Positions 43,180-51,662 of a stretch of 64,000 bases of DNA are shown here, one piece after another (positions within the stretch are counted from its first letter, which is position 1; every line of letters starts with the position of its first letter). The notes below the pieces were generated by a model. That model searched no databases, was not told the origin of the DNA, and saw only the letters and a program-made list of their open reading frames with translations. The DNA lies in the NCBI GenBank assembly GCA_903922735.1, contig CAIXUZ010000036.1, positions 1 through 64,000 of the forward strand, given 5' to 3'. This stretch comes from an uncultured Verrucomicrobia subdivision 3 bacterium (GTDB lineage: Bacteria; Verrucomicrobiota; Verrucomicrobiia; Limisphaerales; UBA11358). A program made the position numbers and the translations under genes.

Positions 43180-44511
43180 ATGAGGCAAATCGCAAAATTG
43201 GTTTTGCTGTTGCTGTTGCTTGGCAACCAACGTGGGCTGGCAATTCCAAATTCTGTTACCGGCGCGACCTCCCAGAGCATTGAAGCGGCCCACCAGGAAA
43301 TCTGGAAACGTTTCATGGATCCCAAGGGGCTGCTCTATGATTTTGCGCCGATCAACGGGAAAGTGCTTTTGCCGACGCCGGAAGAATGCGCCCAAGGAAA
43401 GCCCAACGCCTTTTCCTGGAACACGCCGTTCGCAAATTGCTGCATGTTCAGCGGCCTCTATCTGCCAACCCTCTGCCAACGCTGGCAGCGAACCGGCGAG
43501 GCCAAGGCAAAGGACGAGGCTAGGCAGGTGGCCGCCGGACTGATGCTGCTTTCAGAAGTTTCGGATGTGCCCGGTTTCATCGCCCGGGGGGTGGGAACCG
43601 ACGGCCGCTGCCATTATCCGGCCGGTTCCGACGACCAAACCCATCCCTGGTTTTACGGCCTGTATGCCTACGTCCGCAGCGGCATTCCTGAGGCCGCCGA
43701 AAAGGCGCGCATCATCCGGCGTATGACCGAGGTGGCGGCGGCGCTGGAAGCCAACCGCTGGCGTTTGCCATGCGACGGCATTTTCAAAGGCCAGAACCGG
43801 GGAGCCCTCAGAGTTGCCTCCGACTTTCGCGCCACCGTGCGCCACCTGTTCATCTTGCGGGCCGTGGCCCTCGTTTCCGGTGAACCCCGCTGGCAGGCCG
43901 CTTATGAGGCGGCCCTTCGCACTCAACCCAAAGATTCCAACAAGTCCGCCATCGAAATTTGCGCCGGGGGCTATCCCACAGACATTCCCCAGATGAAGGG
44001 ACTTGAGACGGGCGCACCCTTGTGGATTTTCATCGGCGCCCAGGCCTCACTCCGGGAATTGGCGGATACCGAGACCAACGCGGCGAACCGGCGGCTTTAC
44101 CAGCAGGGATTGACTGCCGGAGCGATTCAAGCGGCCAGGACCCTGGACACATTCCATGAATTTGACAATCAGTCCAACAACAGCTTCCCGCTGCATGAAT
44201 GGCGCACGCGGCTCAATCCTTTGTGGCAGGCGCAAAAATCAGCCGAAGACACCGAGCGACTCGACAAAGTGCAGCGTCCGCTGTCGGGGCCGCGACGCTC
44301 TTATGAACACAAGTATGTGCAAATTCCGCTGGCCAGCGCGCTGATGGTTGCGCTTTCGGGGGATCAGGAGACCATCAGCCGTTTTCGTCCAACCATGGAA
44401 GCTACTTTCCGTCACTATGACTGGAGCCGGCTCGATATGTCCTTCTTCTTTTTTGCAGAATGCGCGTATTACGCGCTGCCGGTTGACGGACAAAACGGCG
44501 AGCATCATTAA
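43180..44511 (+). CDS. Secreted glycoside-hydrolase-like protein, tandem copy 2
   Basis: A 443-residue paralogue of the preceding protein, with a signal peptide (KLVLLLLLLGNQRGLA) and the same blocks: SGLYLPTLCQRWQRTG, EVSDVPGFIARGVGTDGRCHYP, AGSDDQTHPWFYGLYAYVRS, and EHKYVQIPLASALMVALSG near the end. Conserved Asp and His in GTDGRCHYP and SDDQTHPW are candidates for active-site residues. It starts 5 nt after copy 1, so they are translated from one message. The decayed DUF1015 tail begins 20 bp after its stop. Confidence 0.68.
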   Translation: MRQIAKLVLLLLLLGNQRGLAIPNSVTGATSQSIEAAHQEIWKRFMDPKGLLYDFAPINGKVLLPTPEECAQGKPNAFSWNTPFANCCMFSGLYLPTLCQRWQRTGEAKAKDEARQVAAGLMLLSEVSDVPGFIARGVGTDGRCHYPAGSDDQTHPWFYGLYAYVRSGIPEAAEKARIIRRMTEVAAALEANRWRLPCDGIFKGQNRGALRVASDFRATVRHLFILRAVALVSGEPRWQAAYEAALRTQPKDSNKSAIEICAGGYPTDIPQMKGLETGAPLWIFIGAQASLRELADTETNAANRRLYQQGLTAGAIQAARTLDTFHEFDNQSNNSFPLHEWRTRLNPLWQAQKSAEDTERLDKVQRPLSGPRRSYEHKYVQIPLASALMVALSGDQETISRFRPTMEATFRHYDWSRLDMSFFFFAECAYYALPVDGQNGEHH

Positions 44512-44531
44512 GGAAAACCGGCGGAGAGCCT

Positions 44532-44583
44532 CTGGTTCGAGCCGAAGCACCGCGACGCGAGGTTCTGCCACCTGATTTAATTT
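44532..44583 (+). pseudogene. Decayed second copy of the DUF1015 gene 3' end
   Basis: Matches 41587-41638 at 47 of 52 positions and is still readable in frame as LWFEPKHRDARFCHLI followed by a stop. Compared with the intact gene (TWFEPKLRDAMFCHLI) it has amino-acid changes at otherwise conserved positions, as expected for a displaced, non-functional tail. It lies just after the tandem secreted genes. Confidence 0.85.
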
Positions 44584-44614
44584 AATCGCGACGTCATCAA
44601 CGTCTCGCTATGCT

Positions 44615-45520
44615 TTGCTCCGCTTGAACCGTTCCTCATTAACCCGTTTCGCGTGGCTGTCCATCGCCGCCGCGATTGCCACCATCGTGCTGAAAACGGC
44701 GGCGTATTTTATCACGGGATCGGTCGGCCTGCTTTCGGACGCGATTGAATCCGGCGTTAATCTCATCGGCGGCATCATGGCGCTGGCCATGCTGACGGTG
44801 GCCGCGCGCCCGGCGGACGAAGACCATGCCTACGGCCACAGCAAAGCGGAATATTTTTCCAGCGGCGTCGAGGGGACTTTGATTCTCGTGGCCGCCATCA
44901 GCATTGCCGTGACCGCGGTGGAACGGCTCCTGCACCCGCGCCCGCTCGAAGCCATCGGCATGGGGCTGCTTATTTCCGTCGCGGCCTCGGTCATCAATCT
45001 CGTCGTGGCGCTGCTCATCCTGCGCGCCGGCCGCAAGCACAATTCCATCACGCTCGAAGCCAACGCGCATCATCTGATGACCGACGTGTGGACTTCCGTC
45101 GGCGTGGTGGTGGCCGTCGGCCTGGTGGCGTGGACGCATTGGATCTGGCTGGACGCCGTCGTGGCGCTGCTAGTGGCCGCCAACATCGTCTGGACAGGCG
45201 TGGGTATTGTGCGCCGGTCCATTTCCGGGCTGATGGATATTTCGCTTTCGCCGGCGGACATGGCCGAGGTACGGAAAGTCCTGAAAATCTACGAGCAAAT
45301 GGGAATCCAATTTCATGCGCTGCTCTCGCGTCAGGCGGGCGCGCGGAAATTCATATCCCTCCACGTCCTGGTTCCTGGCGATTGGACGGTGCAGCGCGGC
45401 CATGAGCTGCTCGATAAAATCGAAGCCGACATCCGCCGGGTGCTGGCGGATTCAGTCGTCTTCACGCATCTCGAATCCCTGGACGACCCGGCGTCGTGGG
45501 CGGATGAAAAACTGCACTGA
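44615..45520 (+). CDS. Cation diffusion facilitator family transporter
   Basis: A 301-residue inner-membrane efflux protein for divalent metals such as zinc or iron. About six transmembrane segments span residues 10-200. The metal site is represented by LLSDAIESGVNLIGG in helix 2 and HHLMTDVWTSVGVV in helix 5. The C-terminal cytoplasmic metal-binding domain (about 210-295) includes HVLVPGDWTVQRGHEL. The start appears to be TTG; the ATG at 44609 is in another frame. The TrmN-like gene follows 5 nt later, so they form an operon. Confidence 0.9.
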   Translation: MLRLNRSSLTRFAWLSIAAAIATIVLKTAAYFITGSVGLLSDAIESGVNLIGGIMALAMLTVAARPADEDHAYGHSKAEYFSSGVEGTLILVAAISIAVTAVERLLHPRPLEAIGMGLLISVAASVINLVVALLILRAGRKHNSITLEANAHHLMTDVWTSVGVVVAVGLVAWTHWIWLDAVVALLVAANIVWTGVGIVRRSISGLMDISLSPADMAEVRKVLKIYEQMGIQFHALLSRQAGARKFISLHVLVPGDWTVQRGHELLDKIEADIRRVLADSVVFTHLESLDDPASWADEKLH

Positions 45521-45525
45521 GCGGT

Positions 45526-46368
45526 GTGAGTACGGATTCTCATTTCAAAGGCTGGGCCAAGCCGGGAAACATTCCGCCGGGCTTGAAGTCTGGCGTTTCG
45601 GTCGAACCAGGCGAAACCCTCGACGCCATCAGCGGCCATTTTCGCCTGTTCCAATTGCGCGATGGTCACCGTTTTTCGACCGATGATATTTTGACGGCGT
45701 GGTATGGCACGAGCTGGTGTCCTGCGGCGCGCGCGGCGCTTGACCTCGGCAGCGGCATCGGCACGGTGGGGATGATATGCGCGTGGCGGCTGCCTGGCGC
45801 GAAGATTGTCACCGTCGAGGCGCAAAATGAAAGCGTGGCGCTCGCCAGAAAATCCGCGCGCTACAACGGTCTCGCCGAGCGCTACGAAATCCGCGAAGGC
45901 GATTTCCGCAGCGCAGGCATCCTGCGCGACGATGAGAAATTTGATCTCATCACCGGCAGCCCGCCGTATTTTCCCCGAGGCGCGGGTGTCGAGAGCGACC
46001 ATCCGCAAAAGCTCGCCTGCCGGTTTGAATTGCGCGGAACCATTGCCGATTATTGCGCCGCCGCCGCGAAGCATCTTGCGCCAGGCGGATTCTTTGCGTG
46101 TGTGTTTCCGCATGAGCCGGCACAGCTCACGCGCGTGGAAGCGGGCGCAAAGGCGGCTGGACTCGTTATCGTCCGCAAGCGGACGGTGGTCTTTCGCGAA
46201 GGAGACCCGGCCCTCGTTGGGTTATTCGGTCTGATGCGTGCGGACGATTTGCCGGACTGGTTTCGCGGCCAGACGTGGACGGAACCGGAATTGATCATCC
46301 GCACACGCGACGGAAAAATTCATCCGGAATACTCGGCGGTGAAACTGGCCATCGGTTTTCCGCCGTAA
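45526..46368 (+). CDS. TrmN6/YfiC-like SAM-dependent methyltransferase
   Basis: A 280-residue methyltransferase similar to the tRNA1(Val) A37-N6 enzyme and HemK-like proteins. The SAM-binding loop is [12 protein letters not shown] (about residues 66-77), and the acidic ribose-binding end of strand 2 is TVEAQNESV. The catalytic motif reads GSPPYF, with Ser in place of the usual Asn or Asp, a change known in parts of this group. The start is GTG, 5 nt after the transporter gene. The substrate could be tRNA, rRNA or a protein; TrmN is the nearest likeness. Confidence 0.78.
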   Translation: MSTDSHFKGWAKPGNIPPGLKSGVSVEPGETLDAISGHFRLFQLRDGHRFSTDDILTAWYGTSWCPAARAALDLGSGIGTVGMICAWRLPGAKIVTVEAQNESVALARKSARYNGLAERYEIREGDFRSAGILRDDEKFDLITGSPPYFPRGAGVESDHPQKLACRFELRGTIADYCAAAAKHLAPGGFFACVFPHEPAQLTRVEAGAKAAGLVIVRKRTVVFREGDPALVGLFGLMRADDLPDWFRGQTWTEPELIIRTRDGKIHPEYSAVKLAIGFPP

Positions 46369-46391
46369 CATTCTTTGTAACATGGTTCGCC

Positions 46392-47075
46392 ATGCGGGCG
46401 TCTTTTCTCTTCATGCAACGGAGAAGCGCCTTCACCTTGATCGAACTGCTGGTGGTCATCGCCATCATCGCGATTCTGGCGGCGATGCTGCTGCCGGCGC
46501 TAGCCTCGGCCAAACAACGCGCGTGGACGATTGCGTGCAACTCGAACCTCCACCAGATCAGTCTTGCTCTGACCATGTTTGCGGACGACAACGGCGGCCG
46601 ATTCCCGCAATCCGGCGGCAGCATTCCGTGGAATTTCGTCAGCCCAAACGCGCTGACGAACGGGTGGATGCAGCAGATCGTGGCCTACACGCTCAACACG
46701 AACGTCTATCGCTGCCCGGCGAACAAGCTGCTGACGGCGGCCACCCAGTCGCCGTTCAACTATTTCAACGGCGTGCGCGCGGCCTTTGTGGCGGCGAGCA
46801 ATCAGGCGGCGGCGTTGGAGGTGAAGCGGATTTTGTTCCCTTCGGCACTGGTGCTTTCCGGCGACACGCTGGACTTTGATCCGATGGACTGCGACAAGGA
46901 TGATTACTCGCAGAATTGCGTCGGCGGCCCCGCCAACGGCATTCCGTGGCAGGAATGGCAGGCGCACAGCAAGGGGCAGAACATCCTGTTCGCCGACGGC
47001 CACGCCAAATGGTATAAGGGCTACAGCACGAACGAGATGACGTTCCGCTACGATTCGATGCACGGCTGGGAGTGA
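46392..47075 (+). CDS. Prepilin-like protein with type II secretion/pseudopilin N-terminus
   Basis: A 227-residue protein with the prepilin peptidase and N-methylation signature: after a basic leader, [20 protein letters not shown] (conserved Glu at position 5 of the mature chain). The soluble domain ends with [11 protein letters not shown], the ADGH motif common in the many pseudopilins of Verrucomicrobiota and Planctomycetota. Such proteins are abundant in these phyla and their roles are mostly unknown. Start candidates are ATG 46392 and 46413; both keep the leader. It stands between the TrmN-like gene and argG, all on one strand. Confidence 0.87.
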   Translation: MRASFLFMQRRSAFTLIELLVVIAIIAILAAMLLPALASAKQRAWTIACNSNLHQISLALTMFADDNGGRFPQSGGSIPWNFVSPNALTNGWMQQIVAYTLNTNVYRCPANKLLTAATQSPFNYFNGVRAAFVAASNQAAALEVKRILFPSALVLSGDTLDFDPMDCDKDDYSQNCVGGPANGIPWQEWQAHSKGQNILFADGHAKWYKGYSTNEMTFRYDSMHGWE

Positions 47076-47153
47076 GCCGGCGCCCGGACCGGTCCAGTCG
47101 CGTTCCATTTCCACTTTGCGTTCCGGGCGGCTTCGCGGTTTAATGTGCGCCAC

Positions 47154-48392
47154 ATGAAAATCGTTTTAGCTTATTCTGGCGGACTCGACACCTCGGTGCT
47201 GATGTCCTGGATCAAGGAAAAATATAACGCCGAAATGATCGGCTTCTGCGCCGACATCGGCCAGGAAGAGGAACTGGATGGCCTCGAAAAGAAAGCCATA
47301 AAGACGGGCGCCTCCAAGATTTACATCGACAACTTGCAGGAAGAATTCGCCCGCGACTTCATCTATCCCATGCTCCGCGCCGGGGCGATTTACGAGGGCC
47401 AATACTTCCTCGGCACCTCCATCGCACGTCCGCTCATCGCCAAGCGCATGGTCGAGATTGCCAAGAAGGAAAAAGCCGACGCCATCGCGCACGGTGCGAC
47501 GGGCAAAGGCAACGATCAGGTCCGCTTTGAGCTCACCGCCGCCGCGCTTGCACCGGACTTGCAGATCATCGCCCCGTGGCGCGACGAACGCTATCGCAGC
47601 GAATTTCCGGGTCGGCAGGAGATGATTGATTACTGCGCCAAGCACAAGATTCCCGTGCAGGCCAGCGCCAAGAAACCGTATTCGATGGACCGCAACCTCC
47701 TGCACATCTCCTACGAGGCCGGCATCCTCGAAGACCCGTGGTATGACAGCTACGACCTCAAGAACCGCCAATATTTCACCACGCTCTCCGTGCTGCCCGA
47801 AGACGCGCCCAACAAACCCGAATTCGTCGAACTCGATTTCGTGAAGGGCGATTGCGTCGCGGTCAACGGCAAGAAGCTGAATCCCCTCGGCGTGATGAAG
47901 ACGCTCAACAAGATCGGCGGCAAACACGGTGTCGGCCGCGTGGACATGGTGGAGAACCGGTTCGTCGGCATGAAATCACGCGGCGTATATGAGACGCCCG
48001 GCGGCGCGATCCTGCTCTTTGCGCATCGCCAGATGGAATCGCTCACGATGGACCGCGAAGTCATGCACCAGCGCGACGCGCTCATCCCGAAATATGCCGA
48101 GCTGGTTTACAATGGCTTCTGGTATGCGCCCGAACGCCTCGCGCTCCAGGCCTACGTCGAGGAATCGCAGAAGAACGTCACCGGCACGGTACGCATGAAA
48201 CTTTACAAGGGCAACATCATGGTCAGCGGCCGCAAGTCCAAGGTCAGCCTCTACAACCCGCACATCGCCACGATGGAAGCCGACCCGACCAAGGCCTACA
48301 ATCAGGACGACGCCACCGGCTTCATCCGCCTGAACGGCCTGCGTCTGAAAGTTGCGGCGAAAGTTCATGGGACAAATCGAAAGGCCAAATAA
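47154..48392 (+). CDS. argG: Argininosuccinate synthase
   Basis: A 412-residue enzyme that joins citrulline and aspartate using ATP in arginine synthesis. The PP-loop is AYSGGLDTS (6-14). [30 protein letters not shown] and [13 protein letters not shown] are family blocks. The ORF can extend to 47145, but [10 protein letters not shown] is the family start. The last 30 codons or so (from 48269) are repeated at 49273-49387, and this copy has an unusual end (HGTNRKAK) with no terminator; the secreted protein gene starts 2 nt after the stop. The ancestral tail appears to be the distal copy. Confidence 0.97.
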   Translation: MKIVLAYSGGLDTSVLMSWIKEKYNAEMIGFCADIGQEEELDGLEKKAIKTGASKIYIDNLQEEFARDFIYPMLRAGAIYEGQYFLGTSIARPLIAKRMVEIAKKEKADAIAHGATGKGNDQVRFELTAAALAPDLQIIAPWRDERYRSEFPGRQEMIDYCAKHKIPVQASAKKPYSMDRNLLHISYEAGILEDPWYDSYDLKNRQYFTTLSVLPEDAPNKPEFVELDFVKGDCVAVNGKKLNPLGVMKTLNKIGGKHGVGRVDMVENRFVGMKSRGVYETPGGAILLFAHRQMESLTMDREVMHQRDALIPKYAELVYNGFWYAPERLALQAYVEESQKNVTGTVRMKLYKGNIMVSGRKSKVSLYNPHIATMEADPTKAYNQDDATGFIRLNGLRLKVAAKVHGTNRKAK

Positions 48393-48394
48393 CT

Positions 48395-49261
48395 ATGAAA
48401 TCTATCGCAACTCTGGGTGCCGCTCTGGCACTTGCAATCTCGGTCCATGCTCAGGACGCCGTCAAGCGACCGGTGGCCATTAAGGCCAGCGTTGGCGATG
48501 TGACCGACAATCGCAGCACCGGCTCGTTCAACTCGGAATGCAAGATGGAATTGAAATTCATGGGCGATGCGGCCGCCGATGCTTCGAGTGTCCGCAAGGT
48601 GCGCGTGACAAAGGCCCTAGATGAATTGGGCCGAGACTTGACGCGGACGGAAGACTCGGACTCCTTCGGTTCGATGGGTTCGAACAAGCGCGGCACGACC
48701 CTCAAGGCCGATGTGCGGTTGCTCAATCCATCGCGCAACGCCACGGTCATCAAACTTATCGAAGGCGAGGTCGAGTTTTTCAATCCGACGCCGGCCAATG
48801 GCGGCGTGCTGATCATCAAAGACTTTCTGAAACATCCCGCCGAGCCGGTGCAAAATGCGACGCTCAAAAAACACGGCATCGAGTTGATTTACCTGACCAA
48901 AGAAAGCTACGAGGCGAAGAAGAAACAACTTGAAGCGCAGAAAAATGATGAACCAGGCGCAAAGCTCGGGGAAGCGTTCGGCGATTTGTTCAAAGGCATG
49001 TTCGGCGGCATGATGTCTTCGGGCTCCAAGAACGCCGTGATGTTTTATGTAAAAGACCCCGACAAACGGGTTATTGAAATTGAAATTCAGGACACCGCCG
49101 GCAAGGCGCTCAAGCGCGGCAGCAGTTGGACTTCGCAGGAAATGCGGCAAATCGAGCTCAATTCCCCGGCTCCTGCCGATGCGCAATTGCTGATTCACCT
49201 GGCCACGCCCGAAGCCGTTCAAACGTTTTCGTTTAAAGTTGAGAACATCCCGTTGCCGTAA
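48395..49261 (+). CDS. Secreted hypothetical protein inserted at the argG 3' end
   Basis: A 288-residue exported protein, not recognised. The signal peptide is MKSIATLGAALALAISVHAQ. The mature protein is mostly beta-like, with a helical stretch (ESYEAKKKQLEAQKN) and a Gly/Met-rich segment (FKGMFGGMMSSGS) near residue 200. It starts 2 nt after the argG stop, so it is read from the argG transcript, and ends 11 bp before the second argG tail. It is thus a passenger between duplicated gene ends. No other mobile gene is visible. Confidence 0.7.
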   Translation: MKSIATLGAALALAISVHAQDAVKRPVAIKASVGDVTDNRSTGSFNSECKMELKFMGDAAADASSVRKVRVTKALDELGRDLTRTEDSDSFGSMGSNKRGTTLKADVRLLNPSRNATVIKLIEGEVEFFNPTPANGGVLIIKDFLKHPAEPVQNATLKKHGIELIYLTKESYEAKKKQLEAQKNDEPGAKLGEAFGDLFKGMFGGMMSSGSKNAVMFYVKDPDKRVIEIEIQDTAGKALKRGSSWTSQEMRQIELNSPAPADAQLLIHLATPEAVQTFSFKVENIPLP

Positions 49262-49272
49262 ATACAAACCCT

Positions 49273-49387
49273 CACGATGGAAGCCGACCCGACCAAGGCC
49301 TACAACCAGGACGACGCCACTGGCTTCATCCGCCTGAACGGCCAGCGCCTGAAAGTCGCGGCGAAAGTCCACGCGAAGAAAAAGTAA
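49273..49387 (+). pseudogene. argG: Displaced argG 3' end
   Basis: Reads in frame as [14 protein letters not shown] followed by [23 protein letters not shown] and a stop, the usual ArgG C-terminus. Over the first 97 bp it differs from 48269 onward at about six positions, mostly third codon positions. A strong terminator follows, which suggests this is the original end of argG and the copy in the intact gene came with the cargo. Confidence 0.88.
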
Positions 49388-49406
49388 AATTGTTGCAAAG
49401 CCAAAG

Positions 49407-49445
49407 TTCCGTCAGCACTATCAAAGTGTTGGCGGAATTTTTATT
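49407..49445 (+). terminator. Intrinsic terminator after the displaced argG tail
   Basis: TTCCGTCAGCACT (49407-49419) pairs with AGTGTTGGCGGAA (49425-49437) with two G-T pairs and a 5-nt loop, followed by TTTTTATTTT. It probably ends the argG plus secreted-protein transcript. Confidence 0.87.
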
Positions 49446-49450
49446 TTAAT

Positions 49451-50249
49451 ATGTCCACTCAAACGCCCCACACATGTTTTGTAATTATGCCATTCAGCGA
49501 AACCGTTCACGGCTCCGGCAAAGCCTGGGAATTTTGTTAAGGGGATAATTGCGGATTTAGACTCCTCGTCTCTTGTAATTGCTGATTTAACAGGAGCAAA
49601 GCCGAACGTTTACTACGAACTAGGAATAAGGCACGCCCTGCGTATTCGCACAATCATCATCACTCAGCATTTCGATTCGTTACCTAGCGACTTAAAAAAC
49701 TATTTTGTTTTTGAATACAAATATTCCGAGAAAGCCCACGAATACGCTGATTTTTATTCAAAGTTTGAAAAGAAAATGCACGAAATTATACAGGCTTGGG
49801 ATGAAACAACTGATCCGAGCGACAGCCCTGTGAGTGATTTTCTGGGCATAATGAACCAGAAAATTGGCAAAGAACTTGAACAAGAAAAACAAGAGTTGAA
49901 GAGGATTTTTGCCAAGCTTAAAGAATATTTTTCTCACAACTTTGAAGTGTGTGAAGACATTTCAGAAGCAATGAAAAATGGAGGAAAAATTGAAGGTGAC
50001 AGGTTGACCGTGGTAGATGTTTTTGCAATCGATTCCATTTACATGCGATTGAATGCCTATAATTGGAAACACATTCCGCCTCAAAGTATAGATGTTGTGG
50101 AAAAGATAATTGTATTCGTCCCATGTCCATTTCTCTTTGCCCGGAGGTTTGGATTTTCGAGCCATGAGATTTACACTGAAAGTTTGGTGGGCGAGCATCC
50201 TCGCGAGCCGGTTTTCATCCGTGTTTCATCTGTAAAAATCTGTGGCTAG
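49451..50249 (+). pseudogene. Broken MPF-motif (nucleoside 2-deoxyribosyltransferase-like) protein gene
   Basis: The frame from ATG 49451 reads CFVIMPFSETVHGSGKAWEF and stops at 49540. Another frame then continues FVKGIIADLDSSSLVIADLT, GAKPNVYYELGIRHALR and on to 50249. In intact relatives these parts are joined by about 25-30 residues, so a small internal deletion at about 49535 removed them and shifted the frame. The family has a deoxyribosyltransferase/TIR-like fold and often occurs in defence-type islands. The C-terminal part is helical and AT-rich. Its last codons run through a copy of the repeat also found in glmS. The stop overlaps the end of fabD by 4 bp. Confidence 0.75.
50185..50210. 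repeat. Dispersed repeat shared with the glmS insertion
   Basis: The 26 bp match one arm of the palindrome in glmS (63408-63434) with one mismatch and one gap, including the block TCCTCGCGAGCCG. It lies at the end of the broken MPF gene. Confidence 0.7.
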
Positions 50250-51175
50250 GGCGAAAGCGCCTTCACCGTGGCTTCCAGGCTTGCCGCGTCCGCGACGTTC
50301 AGCATCGTCGCCGTTTTATCAATGCGCTTCATGAAGCCGCTCAAGGCCGTGCCCGGCCCGAGTTCGATGAACCGCGTAAAACCCTGCGCCAGCAACGCGC
50401 GCATCGAAGTCTCCCACAGCACCGACGCACAAACCTGCTCGACCAGCCTGGCGGAAATCTCGACCGGCGCGCCGTGCGCCTGCGCCGTGACATTGGAAAA
50501 CACCGGCACCATGGGCGACACCAAATTCACCTTGGCCAGTTCAGCGGCGAGCTTAGGCTGGGCGCTCGCCATGAGCGGCGAGTGATACGCTCCCGCCACC
50601 GGCAGCGGCAACGCGCGTTTCGCGCCCTTGGCCTTGGCGAGTTCGCACGCTTTGGTGATTTTTTCCGCCGCGCCGGAAATGACGAGTTGGCCGGGGCAAT
50701 TTAGATTTGCCAGCACCACGCCCGCTTCCGCGCAAACTTCGCGCGTCGGGGCTTCGTCGAGGCCAATAATCGCCGCCATGCCGCCCTGGGTCACATCACA
50801 GGCTTCCTGCATGAACTTGCCGCGCTGCCGCACCACGCGCAGGCCGTCCTCAAAACTCATCGCGCCCGCCGCCGTGAGCGCCGTGAATTCGCCGAGCGAC
50901 AAACCGGCGGTGGCATCGTATTTCAGATCCGGCACCTGTTGCTTGAGCAATTGAAAACAAACCCAGCTCACAAGAAAAATTCCCGGCTGGGCGTGCTTGG
51001 TCTTGGTCAGCTCCGTTTCCGGCCCGTTGAAGCAGACGCCGGCCAGGTCGTAGCCCAGTGCGGCATTGGCGCGATCGAACCACGCCTTGGCGGACGAATA
51101 TTTCTCGGCGAGGTCTTTGCCCATGCCGACGACCTGCGCGCCTTGACCGGCAAATAACAATGCGGTTTTGCTCAT
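50246..51175 (-). CDS. fabD: Malonyl-CoA-acyl carrier protein transacylase
   Basis: A 309-residue enzyme that moves malonyl from CoA to acyl carrier protein for fatty acid synthesis. LLFAGQGAQVVGMG (7-20) and the active-site Ser93 in GLSLGEFTAL are clear, as is the catalytic His in VAGAYHSPLM (about 198). The C-terminal block FIELGPGTALSGFMKRI is complete. No other fatty-acid gene is next to it. The broken MPF gene converges on its 3' end. A dispersed inverted repeat fills its upstream region. Confidence 0.96.
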   Translation of the reverse strand: MSKTALLFAGQGAQVVGMGKDLAEKYSSAKAWFDRANAALGYDLAGVCFNGPETELTKTKHAQPGIFLVSWVCFQLLKQQVPDLKYDATAGLSLGEFTALTAAGAMSFEDGLRVVRQRGKFMQEACDVTQGGMAAIIGLDEAPTREVCAEAGVVLANLNCPGQLVISGAAEKITKACELAKAKGAKRALPLPVAGAYHSPLMASAQPKLAAELAKVNLVSPMVPVFSNVTAQAHGAPVEISARLVEQVCASVLWETSMRALLAQGFTRFIELGPGTALSGFMKRIDKTATMLNVADAASLEATVKALSP

Positions 51176-51186
51176 GCGGAAATTTT

Positions 51187-51256
51187 AACAACAAAGACAC
51201 AAAGACGCGAAGCGGAAAATTTTCATTCTGCTTTGCGCCTTTGCGTCTTTGCTGTT
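51187..51256. repeat. Imperfect inverted repeat between fabD and the Dabb gene
   Basis: CAAAGACACAAAGACGCGAAGC on the left is roughly complementary to GCTTTGCGCC then TTTGCGTCTTTG on the right (about 70 bp overall). It resembles a dispersed palindrome. It occupies nearly all of the gap between two divergent genes, so their promoters must overlap or lie within it. Confidence 0.6.
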
Positions 51257-51269
51257 TAATTAAAGGACT

Positions 51270-51569
51270 ATGTTCTCACATGTTGTCATTTTCTGGACGG
51301 ACCCGGCCAAACCGGAGGCTGCGGATGCGGTCATCGCCGGCGCCAACAAGTTTCTCAAACCCATCCCCGGCCTCATTCATTTTCACATCGGCAAAATGGC
51401 CGGCAGCCACCGGCCGGTCGTGGACCAAAGCTACCAGATTGCGCTCAACACGGTTTTCACCAGCAAACAGGCGCAAGACGACTATCAAACGCATCCCGAA
51501 CATCTGGAATTCATCGCGCACTGTGTGAAGCCGTTCGTAAAGAAAGTTGTGGTTTACGACTTTGAATAG
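51270..51569 (+). CDS. Dabb family (stress-responsive alpha-beta barrel) protein
   Basis: A 99-residue dimeric ferredoxin-like barrel protein. It begins MFSHVVIFWTDP, followed by AGANKFLKPIPGLIHFHIGKM and the conserved His in THPEHLEFI, and ends KKVVVYDFE. The family is linked to stress and to small-molecule binding or catalysis; the specific role is unknown. It diverges from fabD and precedes mqnD by 93 bp. Confidence 0.85.
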   Translation: MFSHVVIFWTDPAKPEAADAVIAGANKFLKPIPGLIHFHIGKMAGSHRPVVDQSYQIALNTVFTSKQAQDDYQTHPEHLEFIAHCVKPFVKKVVVYDFE

Positions 51570-51662
51570 AAATATCGGCCGCCAGCCAGAAGCCGTTTGC
51601 CAACCACGCCGGATTAAATTCTCGTCGTGACAGCGCGGCGGAGGGTGGCTTAACCTGCGCGA

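Noticed and set aside
49776..50249. An intact 157-aa gene starting at ATG 49776
   Set aside because: The same frame is open upstream to 49542 and encodes conserved blocks of the MPF family, so it is the end of a broken gene.
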